DNA of 5,501 bases. It comes from an uncultured Clostridia bacterium (GTDB lineage Bacteria; Bacillota; Clostridia; Christensenellales; Aristaeellaceae). The notes beneath the pieces are model-generated. The model ran no database searches and was not told where the DNA came from. It worked only from the letters and a program-made list of their open reading frames with translations. The translations under genes were made by a program, and so were the position numbers. The stretch spans positions 1-5,501 of the forward strand of contig CAMGDO010000077.1 in the NCBI GenBank assembly GCA_946042585.1, in the 5' to 3' direction. This document shows, piece by piece, positions 1 to 5,501 of the stretch; the first letter of the stretch is position 1; every line of letters starts with the position of its first letter.

Positions 1-16
1 TGTGTATAAGAGACAG
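1..16 (+). other. Untrimmed Nextera/Tn5 mosaic-end adapter remnant
   Basis: The bases TGTGTATAAGAGACAG are identical to the last 16 bases of the 19-bp Tn5 mosaic end used in Nextera tagmentation adapters. They sit exactly at base 1 and end where sensible coding sequence begins. This is best read as library adapter left on the contig end, not as genomic DNA or a natural Tn5 end. No IS50 or transposase sequence follows. Any translation through these bases is artificial. Confidence 0.93.
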
Positions 17-200
17 CAGCTATCTGAGCGGCATGCAGTTGACCCGCCGGCGCGATCTGTATCTGTATACCACCAGCGTGCGCCACAAAATCCAGACCGA
101 CAACGCCCCGCGCGGCGGCGGTCATGGCGGCGGAGGCAGCAGCACCTTCCTAGGCTCCAGCGGCCGCAGTCACGGCGGCGGCAGAAGCCGCGGCTTCTGA
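17..200 (+). CDS. C-terminal end of a probable TPM-domain (YgcG-type) membrane protein, 5' truncated
   Basis: Only the last ~61 codons are present; the first full genomic codon starts at 18 and the stop TGA is at 198-200. The reading ends in a segment YLSGMQLTRRRDLYLYTTSV, then a Gly/Ser/His tail (GGGHGGGGSSTFLGSSGRSH, then GGGRSRGF). A basic segment with a 'DLYLYTTSVR' strand followed by a GGGGSS...SGRSHGGG tail ending in Phe is typical of clostridial proteins with an N-terminal TPM (PF04536, formerly 'TPM phosphatase') domain and a membrane helix. That domain itself lies outside the window, so the family call rests on the tail alone. Function in this family is poorly defined; envelope or photosystem-repair roles are proposed for relatives. 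The overlapping frame that starts at base 2 begins in the adapter, is Arg-rich, and is not the real one. No terminator is evident after the stop. Another glycine-rich surface protein is the main alternative. Confidence 0.6.
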
Positions 201-228
201 GCATGGGCAGCTCGAGCAAACGCCGCAT

Positions 229-257
229 TTGACGCATTTTCAAGACTGTGTTATAGT
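229..257 (+). promoter_or_regulatory. Promoter of the L,D-transpeptidase gene
   Basis: TTGACG (229-234) is followed by a 17-bp spacer and TATAGT (252-257), a close match to a housekeeping sigma-A promoter. A TG lies one base upstream of the -10 (249-250), giving an extended -10. Transcription would start near 264, leaving a leader of about 28 nt before the ATG at 292. This suggests the transpeptidase gene is transcribed independently of the upstream gene. Confidence 0.7.
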
Positions 258-280
258 GAATAAACCATTTCATTCCCTGC

Positions 281-287
281 AGGAGGT
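281..287 (+). promoter_or_regulatory. Strong ribosome binding site fixing the start at 292
   Basis: AGGAGGT lies a few bases before the ATG at 292-294. The same frame remains open upstream to a TTG at 229, but that codon overlaps the -35 box and has no Shine-Dalgarno sequence. The ATG at 292 also begins directly with a signal peptide. The start is therefore placed at 292. Confidence 0.9.
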
Positions 288-291
288 CAAC

Positions 292-1776
292 ATGATTCGC
301 AGGCTCCTTGCCCTTGTTTGTATTCTTGCGCTGCTCTGCCCCGCCGCATTGGCGCGGCAGGACGCCTATGTGGAGCCGTGTCAGGTGCTGCCCGGTGAAA
401 GCGCGCTGGTGCGCTATTTTCTGCCCGCCACCACCACGGCGCAGCTGAGCGTGACCACCGAAAACGGGCTGGAGGTGCTGCAGGTGCTCACGCCGCGGCT
501 GCTGCTGGGCGGTCTGCACGAGCTGAAGCTGGATGAAACCTTCTTTGACAGCCTGCAGGAGGGAAGCTATCTGCTGGTGCTCACCTGCGAAGGCGTATCC
601 GTTTCCGCCGCGCTCACCATCGGCAGCCTCTCCGAGGATGACGCGCAGGAGGGGATCAAAGCATCTGATGAAAATTTCATAGATGAAAATAACACAGAAG
701 AAGCCGCGCCCGCCGCAGCCGCTGCGTCTGACGAGCCCATCACCCCCGCGCACCTGAGCGCCTATCGCCCGCAGCACGAAAACTGCTACTGGTGCACCCC
801 CATGGACATCACCGACGAGGCGGCGGTATGGGCCATGCTCATCGCCCCCGTTACCGTAGTGGATCTGAAGCAGAAGGAGCAGCTGGTGCTGCGCGCAGAG
901 CCCGATAACAGCAGCGAGGGCGTGGGCGTGATCACGGGGCAGTCGCAGGCCGTGCATGTGCTTGAGGAACGCAGCGACGGCTGGGTGCTGGTGGAGACGT
1001 ATTCTTCCTCCTTCCACGATTCCCGCGTGAAAAACTGGAACGCCTTTGTGACGGGCTATGTGCAAAAGGACAAGCTCAAAACCGTCACGCCGCGCACAGA
1101 TTACGCCATGATCGTGGACAAGCTCACCCAGCGGCTGTATATCTTTGCCGACGGAAAGCTGCTGACCGAGCTGCTCGCGTCCACAGGTCTGGCCAATGAG
1201 CGCCAGCCCTACAACGAAACGCGTTCGGGCGAATTTCTCATTGTTTCCCGCGTGGGGGATTTCAAAAGCGACAATCTGATCTGCCGCATGGGTCTGCGCT
1301 TCAACAGCGGCGATCTGCTGCATGAGGTGCCGCATGTGCTCAATGCCGACGGCACGCGCTCCTACAAAAGCTGCGAGCCCAAGCTCGGCCAGCGCGCCAG
1401 CCACGGCTGCATCCGCATTCAGCGCCGCCAGAACGCCGACGGCATCAATATGTACTGGATCTGGAACAACATCAAGACCGGCACCAAGCTGGTGGTGTGG
1501 GAGGACTATGCCGGGCGGCAGATTCCCCTGCCCGACGACAGCACGCCCCTGTATTACAATCCCGACGGCGGCTCCTATTACCACAGCACCGACATGTGCC
1601 CCGGCATCCGCGACGCCTATCTGCCCCTTGCGGGCACATTCACCTATGGTCAGCTGGAGAACAGCGCCTATGCGTCCCTCACGATGTGTCCCAACTGCAT
1701 TCCCCCGCTGCGCAAGGCGGAAATTGCCCGGATCAACGAAATCCACCTGACGCAGTCCCCCGGCGTCATCCAATAA
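292..1776 (+). CDS. Secreted L,D-transpeptidase (YkuD domain) with Ig-like, SH3-like and C-terminal Cys/His cluster
   Basis: The 494-aa product is predicted to be exported and to make or remodel 3-3 peptidoglycan cross-links or link proteins to peptidoglycan. Residues 1-21 form a signal peptide (basic IRR, hydrophobic core, cleavage after ALA); C16 is not in a lipobox. Residues ~22-110 look like a beta-sandwich Ig-like domain. Residues ~111-150 are an acidic, Ala-rich linker. A conserved-looking block follows with C165-Y-W-C168 and PMDITDEAAVW, then an SH3-like domain (~189-264). The YkuD catalytic domain spans ~271-403, with H344 (or H348) and the signature S370-H371-G372-C373-I-R375, in which C373 is the expected nucleophile. 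The spacing between the first His and SHGC is somewhat longer than the usual YkuD pattern. The C-terminal region has Y430-H431...C436...C466-P-N-C469-PP, resembling a small zinc site. The gene has its own promoter and terminator, so it is probably monocistronic. The enzyme family is secure; the physiological role is inferred. Confidence 0.9.
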   Translation: MIRRLLALVCILALLCPAALARQDAYVEPCQVLPGESALVRYFLPATTTAQLSVTTENGLEVLQVLTPRLLLGGLHELKLDETFFDSLQEGSYLLVLTCEGVSVSAALTIGSLSEDDAQEGIKASDENFIDENNTEEAAPAAAAASDEPITPAHLSAYRPQHENCYWCTPMDITDEAAVWAMLIAPVTVVDLKQKEQLVLRAEPDNSSEGVGVITGQSQAVHVLEERSDGWVLVETYSSSFHDSRVKNWNAFVTGYVQKDKLKTVTPRTDYAMIVDKLTQRLYIFADGKLLTELLASTGLANERQPYNETRSGEFLIVSRVGDFKSDNLICRMGLRFNSGDLLHEVPHVLNADGTRSYKSCEPKLGQRASHGCIRIQRRQNADGINMYWIWNNIKTGTKLVVWEDYAGRQIPLPDDSTPLYYNPDGGSYYHSTDMCPGIRDAYLPLAGTFTYGQLENSAYASLTMCPNCIPPLRKAEIARINEIHLTQSPGVIQ

Positions 1777-1780
1777 GCAA

Positions 1781-1818
1781 AGCCCGATGAAGGCTCACGC
1801 CTTTCACCGGGCTTTTTT
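1781..1818 (+). terminator. Rho-independent terminator, probably bidirectional
   Basis: The arm AGCCCGATGAAGGC (1781-1794), loop TCAC and arm GCCTTTCACCGGGCT (1799-1813) form a stem with one mismatch and one bulge. Six T's (1813-1818) follow on the forward strand. It begins 4 bases after the transpeptidase stop. Read on the reverse strand, the same hairpin follows the regulator stop (1831) and leads into a weaker T-rich run, so it may serve both convergent genes. Confidence 0.88.
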
Positions 1819-1830
1819 CATGCTGCGCGT

Positions 1831-4005
1831 TTATGGCTTGCCAAATGCCTTTTCATAGCTGCTCTGGGCCAGCTTCAGCGCATCCTCGGGCGATACCGCC
1901 CCCGAAAACGCCATATTCACTGCCGTGCCCAGAATGGACAGGAACTTGGGCTCGCCAAAGGGGCCGTCGTAATTAGGCGGCACATGGCTGGCGCTGGATA
2001 CCGCAAAGCAGCCCTCCGCCATCGACAGCCATGGATAGCGATCCAGCACCTCATAGTTTTCATAGGTCTTTTTGCAGGGCGACACCGAGCCCATCAGCGT
2101 GTTGGCGGTGGTCACCTCGGGCGAGCACAGCCAGCGCAGGAATCTGAGCGCCTCAGGCTTTTGCCGGGAGGTGCGGCACACGCCCACCACGCCGCCGCCC
2201 AGCATGGGATTGCCGCCCGGCACCATCGCATAGCCGATTCTGTCGCTGATGCGCGAGCGCGAGGATACGATATTGCTGCTGAAATTGGTATAGAGCACCG
2301 ACATCGCCGTGCGCTCGTCGATAAAGTTCTTCAGCGCGTCACGCCAGGAGGAGCAATAGGACACATCCACGCAGGTGCGCAGCTCCACCAGCTCGCGCAT
2401 GGCCTGAATGCCCGTGGGCGTATTCAGCAGAATGCGCCCCTTGTCGTCATACAGGCTGCGGCTATGGCTGAAATAGCGCGACAGATACTCCTTGGCCGCG
2501 CCGAACATGTCGCCCAGAATCAGACTGGCGCCATATGGCACGGGCGAATCGGGATTGAACGTGCGCGTGAAGAACCGCGCCACACGATTGTATTCCTCAT
2601 AGGTCACGGGCACCTCCAGCGTGTGCCCGTACAGCTCCTGATACTGCCGCCGGAAGGCGGAGTTTTCAAACAGGTCGCGCCGGTAAAACATCAGCTGCAC
2701 ACTGGGCGTATGCGGCAGCACATAGAATACGCCGCTGGCATGCGTGTAGGTGCGCGACAGCCCCGGGAAGAAGGAATCAAACACTTCTTCGATGTTCGGG
2801 TCAATATTGACCAGCGGTTCGTATACGCGCTCGGCATAATAGGCCAGGCGCTTGCTGTCCAGACGGATCACGTCAAACAGCTCGGTGTTTTCCACATTGG
2901 ACAGCAGCTCATCCAGCCCCTCATAGGAGCAGGCTATCACCTGCACCTCCACGCCCGTCTTTTGCGTATATATGCAGGCCAGGCTGCGCAGCGCGCTGGT
3001 GCTGGGGCTCTCGGGCGTCACCACAGTCAGCTTTGCCGCCGGCTTTGCCGTCTTTTGCGGCGTCCAGTCGCGCTGCCCGTCCGTGACAAGCAGCTGTTCG
3101 CCTTCCGGAATATCGCCGCCCGTCAAAGCGCCGAGCAGCTGCTCGCAGGCGCGCCGCCCCATCAGGCGGTAATTCAGCTCATACTGCGAAAACGTGCCGT
3201 CCGGCAGCGTAAACACCGGAGAGAGCGCATAGATTTTTACGCCTGCGCCGCCCGTCACATGGTGCCTGAGGCTTTCCAGCGTGCAGGCCACGCCGTAATT
3301 GCTCACAAACAGCGCATCCGGCGCGGGCGTCTCCTTGAGCAGATCAAACAGATCCGCCGCGCAGCGCGAATTGTGCGTCTGCACCACCTTCAGCGGCTTT
3401 ATGCCCAGCACGCTGCGCAGCCCCTGCAAAAAGGCGCTCTGCGAGGAAAACGAGGTATTCTCCGTCATCGCCACCGGATGCTGGCAGTGTTCCCGCATCG
3501 CTGCCGCCGCCATCTCGCAGCCCATCCGGAAATAATCAAAGGTGAGCACCGGCGTGTTCGCACCGGGCGAACGCTCCACAAACCGGACAAAGCGGATATC
3601 CGCCATCCGGTATGCCTCGCCACCGTCCTGCAGGCAGGTGAACACCGCCGCGCCGGCCACGCCGGCCGACTGCATCTCCTCCACCGCCTGCCGCTCCTTT
3701 TCGGGCATATCGTCCGTCAGATACAGCAGCACCTGATAGCCCTGATCGTGCGCATAATTGCGAAAGCTGGAAAAAAAATCCACATAGGTGCGGCTGTACA
3801 AATGCGGCAGCACCACCGCCAGCTGGCGGGAGGAGCCGCGGCGCAGCGCCTGCGCGCGCTGGTTGAGGGCATAGCCCAGCTGCTCCGCCGCCTGCTGCAC
3901 CTGGCGGATTTTCACGCTGGATACATTGCCCTTGCCGTTGAGCACATTGGATACCGTGCCCTGCGACACGCCCGCCGCACGGGCAATATCCTTGATCGTT
4001 GCCAT
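1831..4005 (-). CDS. LacI-family repressor fused to a family-1 type ABC solute-binding domain
   Basis: The gene encodes 724 aa, about twice the size of an ordinary LacI repressor (~330-350 aa). Residues 1-~60 are a classic LacI DNA-binding domain: KDIARAAGVSQGTVSNVLNG with the recognition helix around 14-22, then a hinge helix with L54 (QALRRG). Residues ~62-318 are the LacI-type sugar-sensing core (periplasmic-binding-protein type I fold). After a short linker (QKTAKPAAK, ~315-323) comes a second ligand-binding module of ~400 aa that reads as an extracellular solute-binding protein (SBP type 1): the opening strand KLTVVTPESP, FDVIRLDS, a 'GVFYVLPHTPSVQLMFYRRD' segment, a 'VPVTYEEYNRVARFFTR' segment, and a C-terminal PEALRFLRWLCSPE segment. 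There is no signal peptide, lipobox or membrane helix, so both modules are predicted to be cytoplasmic. The ATG at 4005 is preceded by AAGGAG (4016-4021, 10-base spacing) and immediately starts the HTH. The gene is divergent from the isomerase operon it probably controls. The ligand is unknown, though a sugar or sugar acid is likely. Confidence 0.9.
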   Translation of the reverse strand: MATIKDIARAAGVSQGTVSNVLNGKGNVSSVKIRQVQQAAEQLGYALNQRAQALRRGSSRQLAVVLPHLYSRTYVDFFSSFRNYAHDQGYQVLLYLTDDMPEKERQAVEEMQSAGVAGAAVFTCLQDGGEAYRMADIRFVRFVERSPGANTPVLTFDYFRMGCEMAAAAMREHCQHPVAMTENTSFSSQSAFLQGLRSVLGIKPLKVVQTHNSRCAADLFDLLKETPAPDALFVSNYGVACTLESLRHHVTGGAGVKIYALSPVFTLPDGTFSQYELNYRLMGRRACEQLLGALTGGDIPEGEQLLVTDGQRDWTPQKTAKPAAKLTVVTPESPSTSALRSLACIYTQKTGVEVQVIACSYEGLDELLSNVENTELFDVIRLDSKRLAYYAERVYEPLVNIDPNIEEVFDSFFPGLSRTYTHASGVFYVLPHTPSVQLMFYRRDLFENSAFRRQYQELYGHTLEVPVTYEEYNRVARFFTRTFNPDSPVPYGASLILGDMFGAAKEYLSRYFSHSRSLYDDKGRILLNTPTGIQAMRELVELRTCVDVSYCSSWRDALKNFIDERTAMSVLYTNFSSNIVSSRSRISDRIGYAMVPGGNPMLGGGVVGVCRTSRQKPEALRFLRWLCSPEVTTANTLMGSVSPCKKTYENYEVLDRYPWLSMAEGCFAVSSASHVPPNYDGPFGEPKFLSILGTAVNMAFSGAVSPEDALKLAQSSYEKAFGKP

Positions 4006-4034
4006 GGAAACGTCACTCCTTCGTATCTACGGGT

Positions 4035-4064
4035 AGTATATCATGAAACACGCGCATCTGACAA
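4035..4064 (-). promoter_or_regulatory. Promoter of the LacI-SBP fusion gene
   Basis: On the reverse strand, TTGTCA (4064-4059) is followed by an 18-bp spacer and TATACT (4040-4035), with a TG one base upstream of the -10. Transcription should start near 4028. This is a good sigma-A type match, one base off consensus in each box. The sequence around the start includes a small CTAC-GG-GTAG dyad (4027-4036), too short to call an operator on its own. Confidence 0.65.
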
Positions 4065-4076
4065 TGCCGCTGCGCC

Positions 4077-4093
4077 GAAAAACAGCGTTTTCA
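4077..4093. promoter_or_regulatory. Candidate operator: imperfect dyad between the divergent promoters
   Basis: GAAAA (4077-4081) and TTTTC (4088-4092) are inverted around a 6-base centre. The right side, CGTTTTCA (4086-4093), equals one half of the usual LacI/CcpA-family operator pattern TGAAAACG/CGTTTTCA. It lies between the two -35 boxes, where a regulator could affect both directions. The left half is degenerate and no binding data exist, so this is only a plausible site. Confidence 0.35.
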
Positions 4094-4096
4094 TAA

Positions 4097-4125
4097 TTGA
4101 CACGTTATAAATGCTATGATAAAAT
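4097..4125 (+). promoter_or_regulatory. Promoter of the sugar isomerase operon
   Basis: A perfect TTGACA (4097-4102), a 17-bp spacer and TAAAAT (4120-4125), one mismatch from consensus, form a strong sigma-A promoter. TG at 4117-4118 adds an extended -10. Transcription should start near 4132, about 38 nt before the ATG at 4170. A strong basal promoter fits an operon held off by a repressor, which suits the divergent LacI-type gene. Confidence 0.75.
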
Positions 4126-4151
4126 ATGATTGACTAAATATCGATCATTCG

Positions 4152-4159
4152 TGAAAACG
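4152..4159 (+). promoter_or_regulatory. Second candidate LacI-type half-site, in the leader of the isomerase operon
   Basis: TGAAAACG at 4152-4159 is the exact reverse complement of CGTTTTCA at 4086-4093. It lies about 20 bases after the predicted transcription start and partly overlaps the ribosome binding site (GGAGG, 4159-4163). A one-mismatch copy, TGGAAACG, is at 4005-4012 at the start of the regulator gene. These could be operator halves or chance matches; an 8-bp A-rich word is weak evidence. Confidence 0.25.
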
Positions 4160-4169
4160 GAGGTTCTAT

Positions 4170-5051
4170 ATGCGAGCAGGTACGATGACGTCCCTTTTCC
4201 GCACCCGCCGTGAATCCGACGAATACATCGGCTACATCGAATCGATGCGCCGCTGCCATGCTGCGGGATTCCGGGTGCTGGATATGAACCTGTGTGCGCT
4301 TTCCCGCCGTCAGACGACACTGCACGAGGACGACTGGAAGCAGCAGGTGGAAGAAATCCGCAACGAGGCCGAACGGCTGGGCATCGAGTTTGTGCAGAGC
4401 CATCCGCCGTATCGGGGAATGCGCGATGCAGAGCTGCTGGGAAACGACGAGGGCGCACGGTTTTTCCGCGATATGCTGCTGCGCGCCATCGAAATCAGCG
4501 CCATGCTGGGCTGCAAATGGGCGGTGATGCATCCCGTCACCGATCCCTCCATCGAAACAGGCGATCTGGACGCGCAGATTCGCTACAATCAGCAGGTCTT
4601 TGATCAGGAGCTTGCCCTGTCCGAAAAGCTGGGCATCGGCCTTGCCTTTGAAAACATGTGCGACGCGGGGCAGCGCCGCCGCTTCGGCGTGACAGCCGAC
4701 GAGCTCATCGCGCTGATGGACGCCTGCCATTCGCCCTATGTGGGCATCTGCTGGGATGTGGGGCATGCCAACCGCATGATGAACGATCAGGTTCCCTCCA
4801 TTCTGAAGCTGGGCGAGCGCATCAAGGCGCTGCACATCGACGACAACCGCGGCAAGGACGACCTGCATGTGCTGCCCTTCACCGGCTCCATTCCCTGGGA
4901 GGATGTGATGCACGCGCTGTACGCGGGCGGCTGCCAGGCTGATCTGATCTTTGAGATCAATACCTGCTCGATGATGCCCGACTGCCTCAAGGACGAAGCG
5001 GCGCGCCTGTGCTTCAAGGTGGGCGAGCAGCTGGTCGCCCTGTACAAATAA
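4170..5051 (+). CDS. Xylose isomerase-like TIM-barrel sugar isomerase/epimerase (AP endonuclease 2 superfamily)
   Basis: The 293-aa length is typical of COG1082/PF01261 sugar phosphate isomerases/epimerases, cytoplasmic metal-dependent enzymes that interconvert ketose or aldose sugars. The strand-end motifs are visible in order: SHPPY (H78), MHP (H121), FENM (E161), CWDVGH (D196, H199), LHIDDNR (H222, R227), LHVLPF (H233) and FEINT (E262). E161, D196, H222 and E262 match the Glu-Asp-His-Glu metal quartet known from D-tagatose 3-epimerase-type enzymes in kind and approximate spacing. The two Glu would also be the acid/base pair. This supports an active enzyme, but the substrate cannot be read from sequence. 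Homologues include IolE-, Hyi- and YcjR-like proteins. The start ATG has GGAGG (4159-4163) 6 bases upstream. It is first in an operon with a paralogue 20 bases downstream and is divergent from the LacI-SBP gene. Confidence 0.88.
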   Translation: MRAGTMTSLFRTRRESDEYIGYIESMRRCHAAGFRVLDMNLCALSRRQTTLHEDDWKQQVEEIRNEAERLGIEFVQSHPPYRGMRDAELLGNDEGARFFRDMLLRAIEISAMLGCKWAVMHPVTDPSIETGDLDAQIRYNQQVFDQELALSEKLGIGLAFENMCDAGQRRRFGVTADELIALMDACHSPYVGICWDVGHANRMMNDQVPSILKLGERIKALHIDDNRGKDDLHVLPFTGSIPWEDVMHALYAGGCQADLIFEINTCSMMPDCLKDEAARLCFKVGEQLVALYK

Positions 5052-5071
5052 TTATTACGGGAGGAAAAGCC

Positions 5072-5501
5072 ATGCGTATCGGAAATATGACCTCTGCGCT
5101 GGGCGTACGTCCCGAAACGGGCGAGGCCATCGGCCCCTGCGAGGCGGTGCGCCGCTGTGCGGCTGCCGGCTTTGAGGTGATGGATATCAATCTGTGCGGA
5201 CTGCACCGCGGCCCCGGCCTCTTCCGCGGAGAAGGCTGGCGCAAAGCCGCAGAAGAAGTGCGCAACGAAGCGGAACGGTGCAATGTGCGCTTTGTGCAGT
5301 CGCACATGCCCTATCGCTCCCTGAGCATGAAGCCCGATATGGAGCTGTTTTCCACGCCCGAGGGAGCGGAAAAATACCGCGAATTGTCGCTGCGCGCCAT
5401 CGAAATTACGCACATTCTGGGCGCTTCCTGGGCCGTGATTCACCCCATGGACGATCCTGACGCGCCCCTGGGCGATCTGGATGCGCAGATTCGCTACAAC
5501 C
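5072..5501 (+). CDS. Second xylose isomerase-like sugar isomerase/epimerase, paralogue of the preceding gene, 3' truncated
   Basis: The first 143 codons are present and the frame is still open at the window end; the expected full length is ~290 aa. It begins MRIGNMTSALG after GGGAGG (5059-5064, 7-base spacing), 20 bases after the previous stop, so it is co-transcribed. It aligns along its whole visible length with the preceding protein, at roughly half identical residues by eye. Shared blocks include RRC.AAGF, RNEAER, FVQSH (H78), LRAIEI, the strand WAV.HP (H124) and GDLDAQIRYN. The metal ligands Glu/Asp/His/Glu lie beyond the edge and cannot be checked. A small insertion around residues 85-92 distinguishes it from its neighbour. 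It may have a different substrate or catalyse a consecutive step; that is inference. Confidence 0.87.
   Translation, partial: MRIGNMTSALGVRPETGEAIGPCEAVRRCAAAGFEVMDINLCGLHRGPGLFRGEGWRKAAEEVRNEAERCNVRFVQSHMPYRSLSMKPDMELFSTPEGAEKYRELSLRAIEITHILGASWAVIHPMDDPDAPLGDLDAQIRYN

Noticed and set aside
1..16. Natural Tn5/IS50 transposon end
   Set aside because: Exact adapter-type mosaic end at base 1 with no adjoining IS50 or resistance genes; a library artefact is far more likely.
2..232. 76-codon forward frame at the left edge
   Set aside because: It starts within the adapter and is Arg/Gln-rich. The alternative frame ending at 200 gives the coherent Gly/Ser/His tail of a known protein type.
229..291. 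N-terminal extension of the transpeptidase from the TTG at 229
   Set aside because: The TTG overlaps the -35 box, has no ribosome binding site, and would bury the signal peptide behind 21 extra residues.
4027..4036. CTAC-GG-GTAG palindrome at the regulator gene's transcription start
   Set aside because: The symmetry stops after 4 bp on each side, too short to support as a binding site without comparative data.
1984..4110. 708-codon open frame on the forward strand opposite the LacI-SBP gene
   Set aside because: Its translation is rich in His, Arg, Ala and Gln with no recognisable domain, and it has no ribosome binding site. It is the antisense shadow of a GC-rich gene whose reverse-strand product has clear domains throughout.
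4126..4148. ATGAT...ATCAT inverted repeat around the isomerase operon transcription start
   Set aside because: The arms are only 5 bp with a 13-base gap in AT-rich sequence, which is readily expected by chance; not listed as an operator.
4134..4913. 259-codon reverse-strand frame under the first isomerase gene
   Set aside because: It is antisense to a gene with intact family motifs, has no plausible start signal, and shows the low-information composition expected from GC-rich antisense frames.

Overview
The window looks like a piece of a GC-rich Bacillota (Clostridia-type) genome, probably a gut or metagenome assembly. The grounds are strong AGGAGG-type ribosome binding sites, a LacI-family regulator beside sugar isomerase genes, an L,D-transpeptidase of the clostridial kind, and GC-rich third codon positions in otherwise ordinary coding sequence. 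The lineage is inferred from gene style only; there is no rRNA or tRNA here. The first 16 bases are not genomic: they match the Tn5/Nextera mosaic-end adapter, so base 1 is an untrimmed contig end.

Layout: (1) 17-200 is the last ~60 codons of a forward gene whose Gly/Ser/His-rich tail is typical of TPM-domain membrane proteins. (2) 229-1776 is a self-contained unit: a good promoter, an AGGAGGT site and a secreted 494-aa L,D-transpeptidase with Ig-like, SH3-like and YkuD domains and a Cys/His cluster at its C-terminus. (3) 1781-1818 is a hairpin terminator between convergent genes. (4) 1831-4005, reverse strand, encodes a 724-aa fusion of a complete LacI-type repressor with a full-length ABC-transporter-type solute-binding domain, and has no export signal. 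(5) 4006-4169 is a divergent control region with two back-to-back promoters and short repeats that could be operators. (6) 4170-5051 and 5072-5501 (cut by the window end) are tandem, paralogous xylose-isomerase-like TIM-barrel sugar isomerases/epimerases in one operon.

How the parts work together (inference): the fusion protein is probably the local, perhaps autoregulated, regulator of the divergent isomerase operon and of catabolic genes lying beyond the right edge. Its unusual point is that it carries two periplasmic-binding-protein folds, one of the LacI sensor type and one of the transporter-receptor type, both predicted to be cytoplasmic. The cell-wall genes on the left appear to be an unrelated neighbourhood.

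No RNA genes, CRISPR arrays, insertion sequences or origins were seen. The only gene-free stretches are 201-291, 1777-1830, 4006-4169 and 5052-5071, all shorter than 300 bases.
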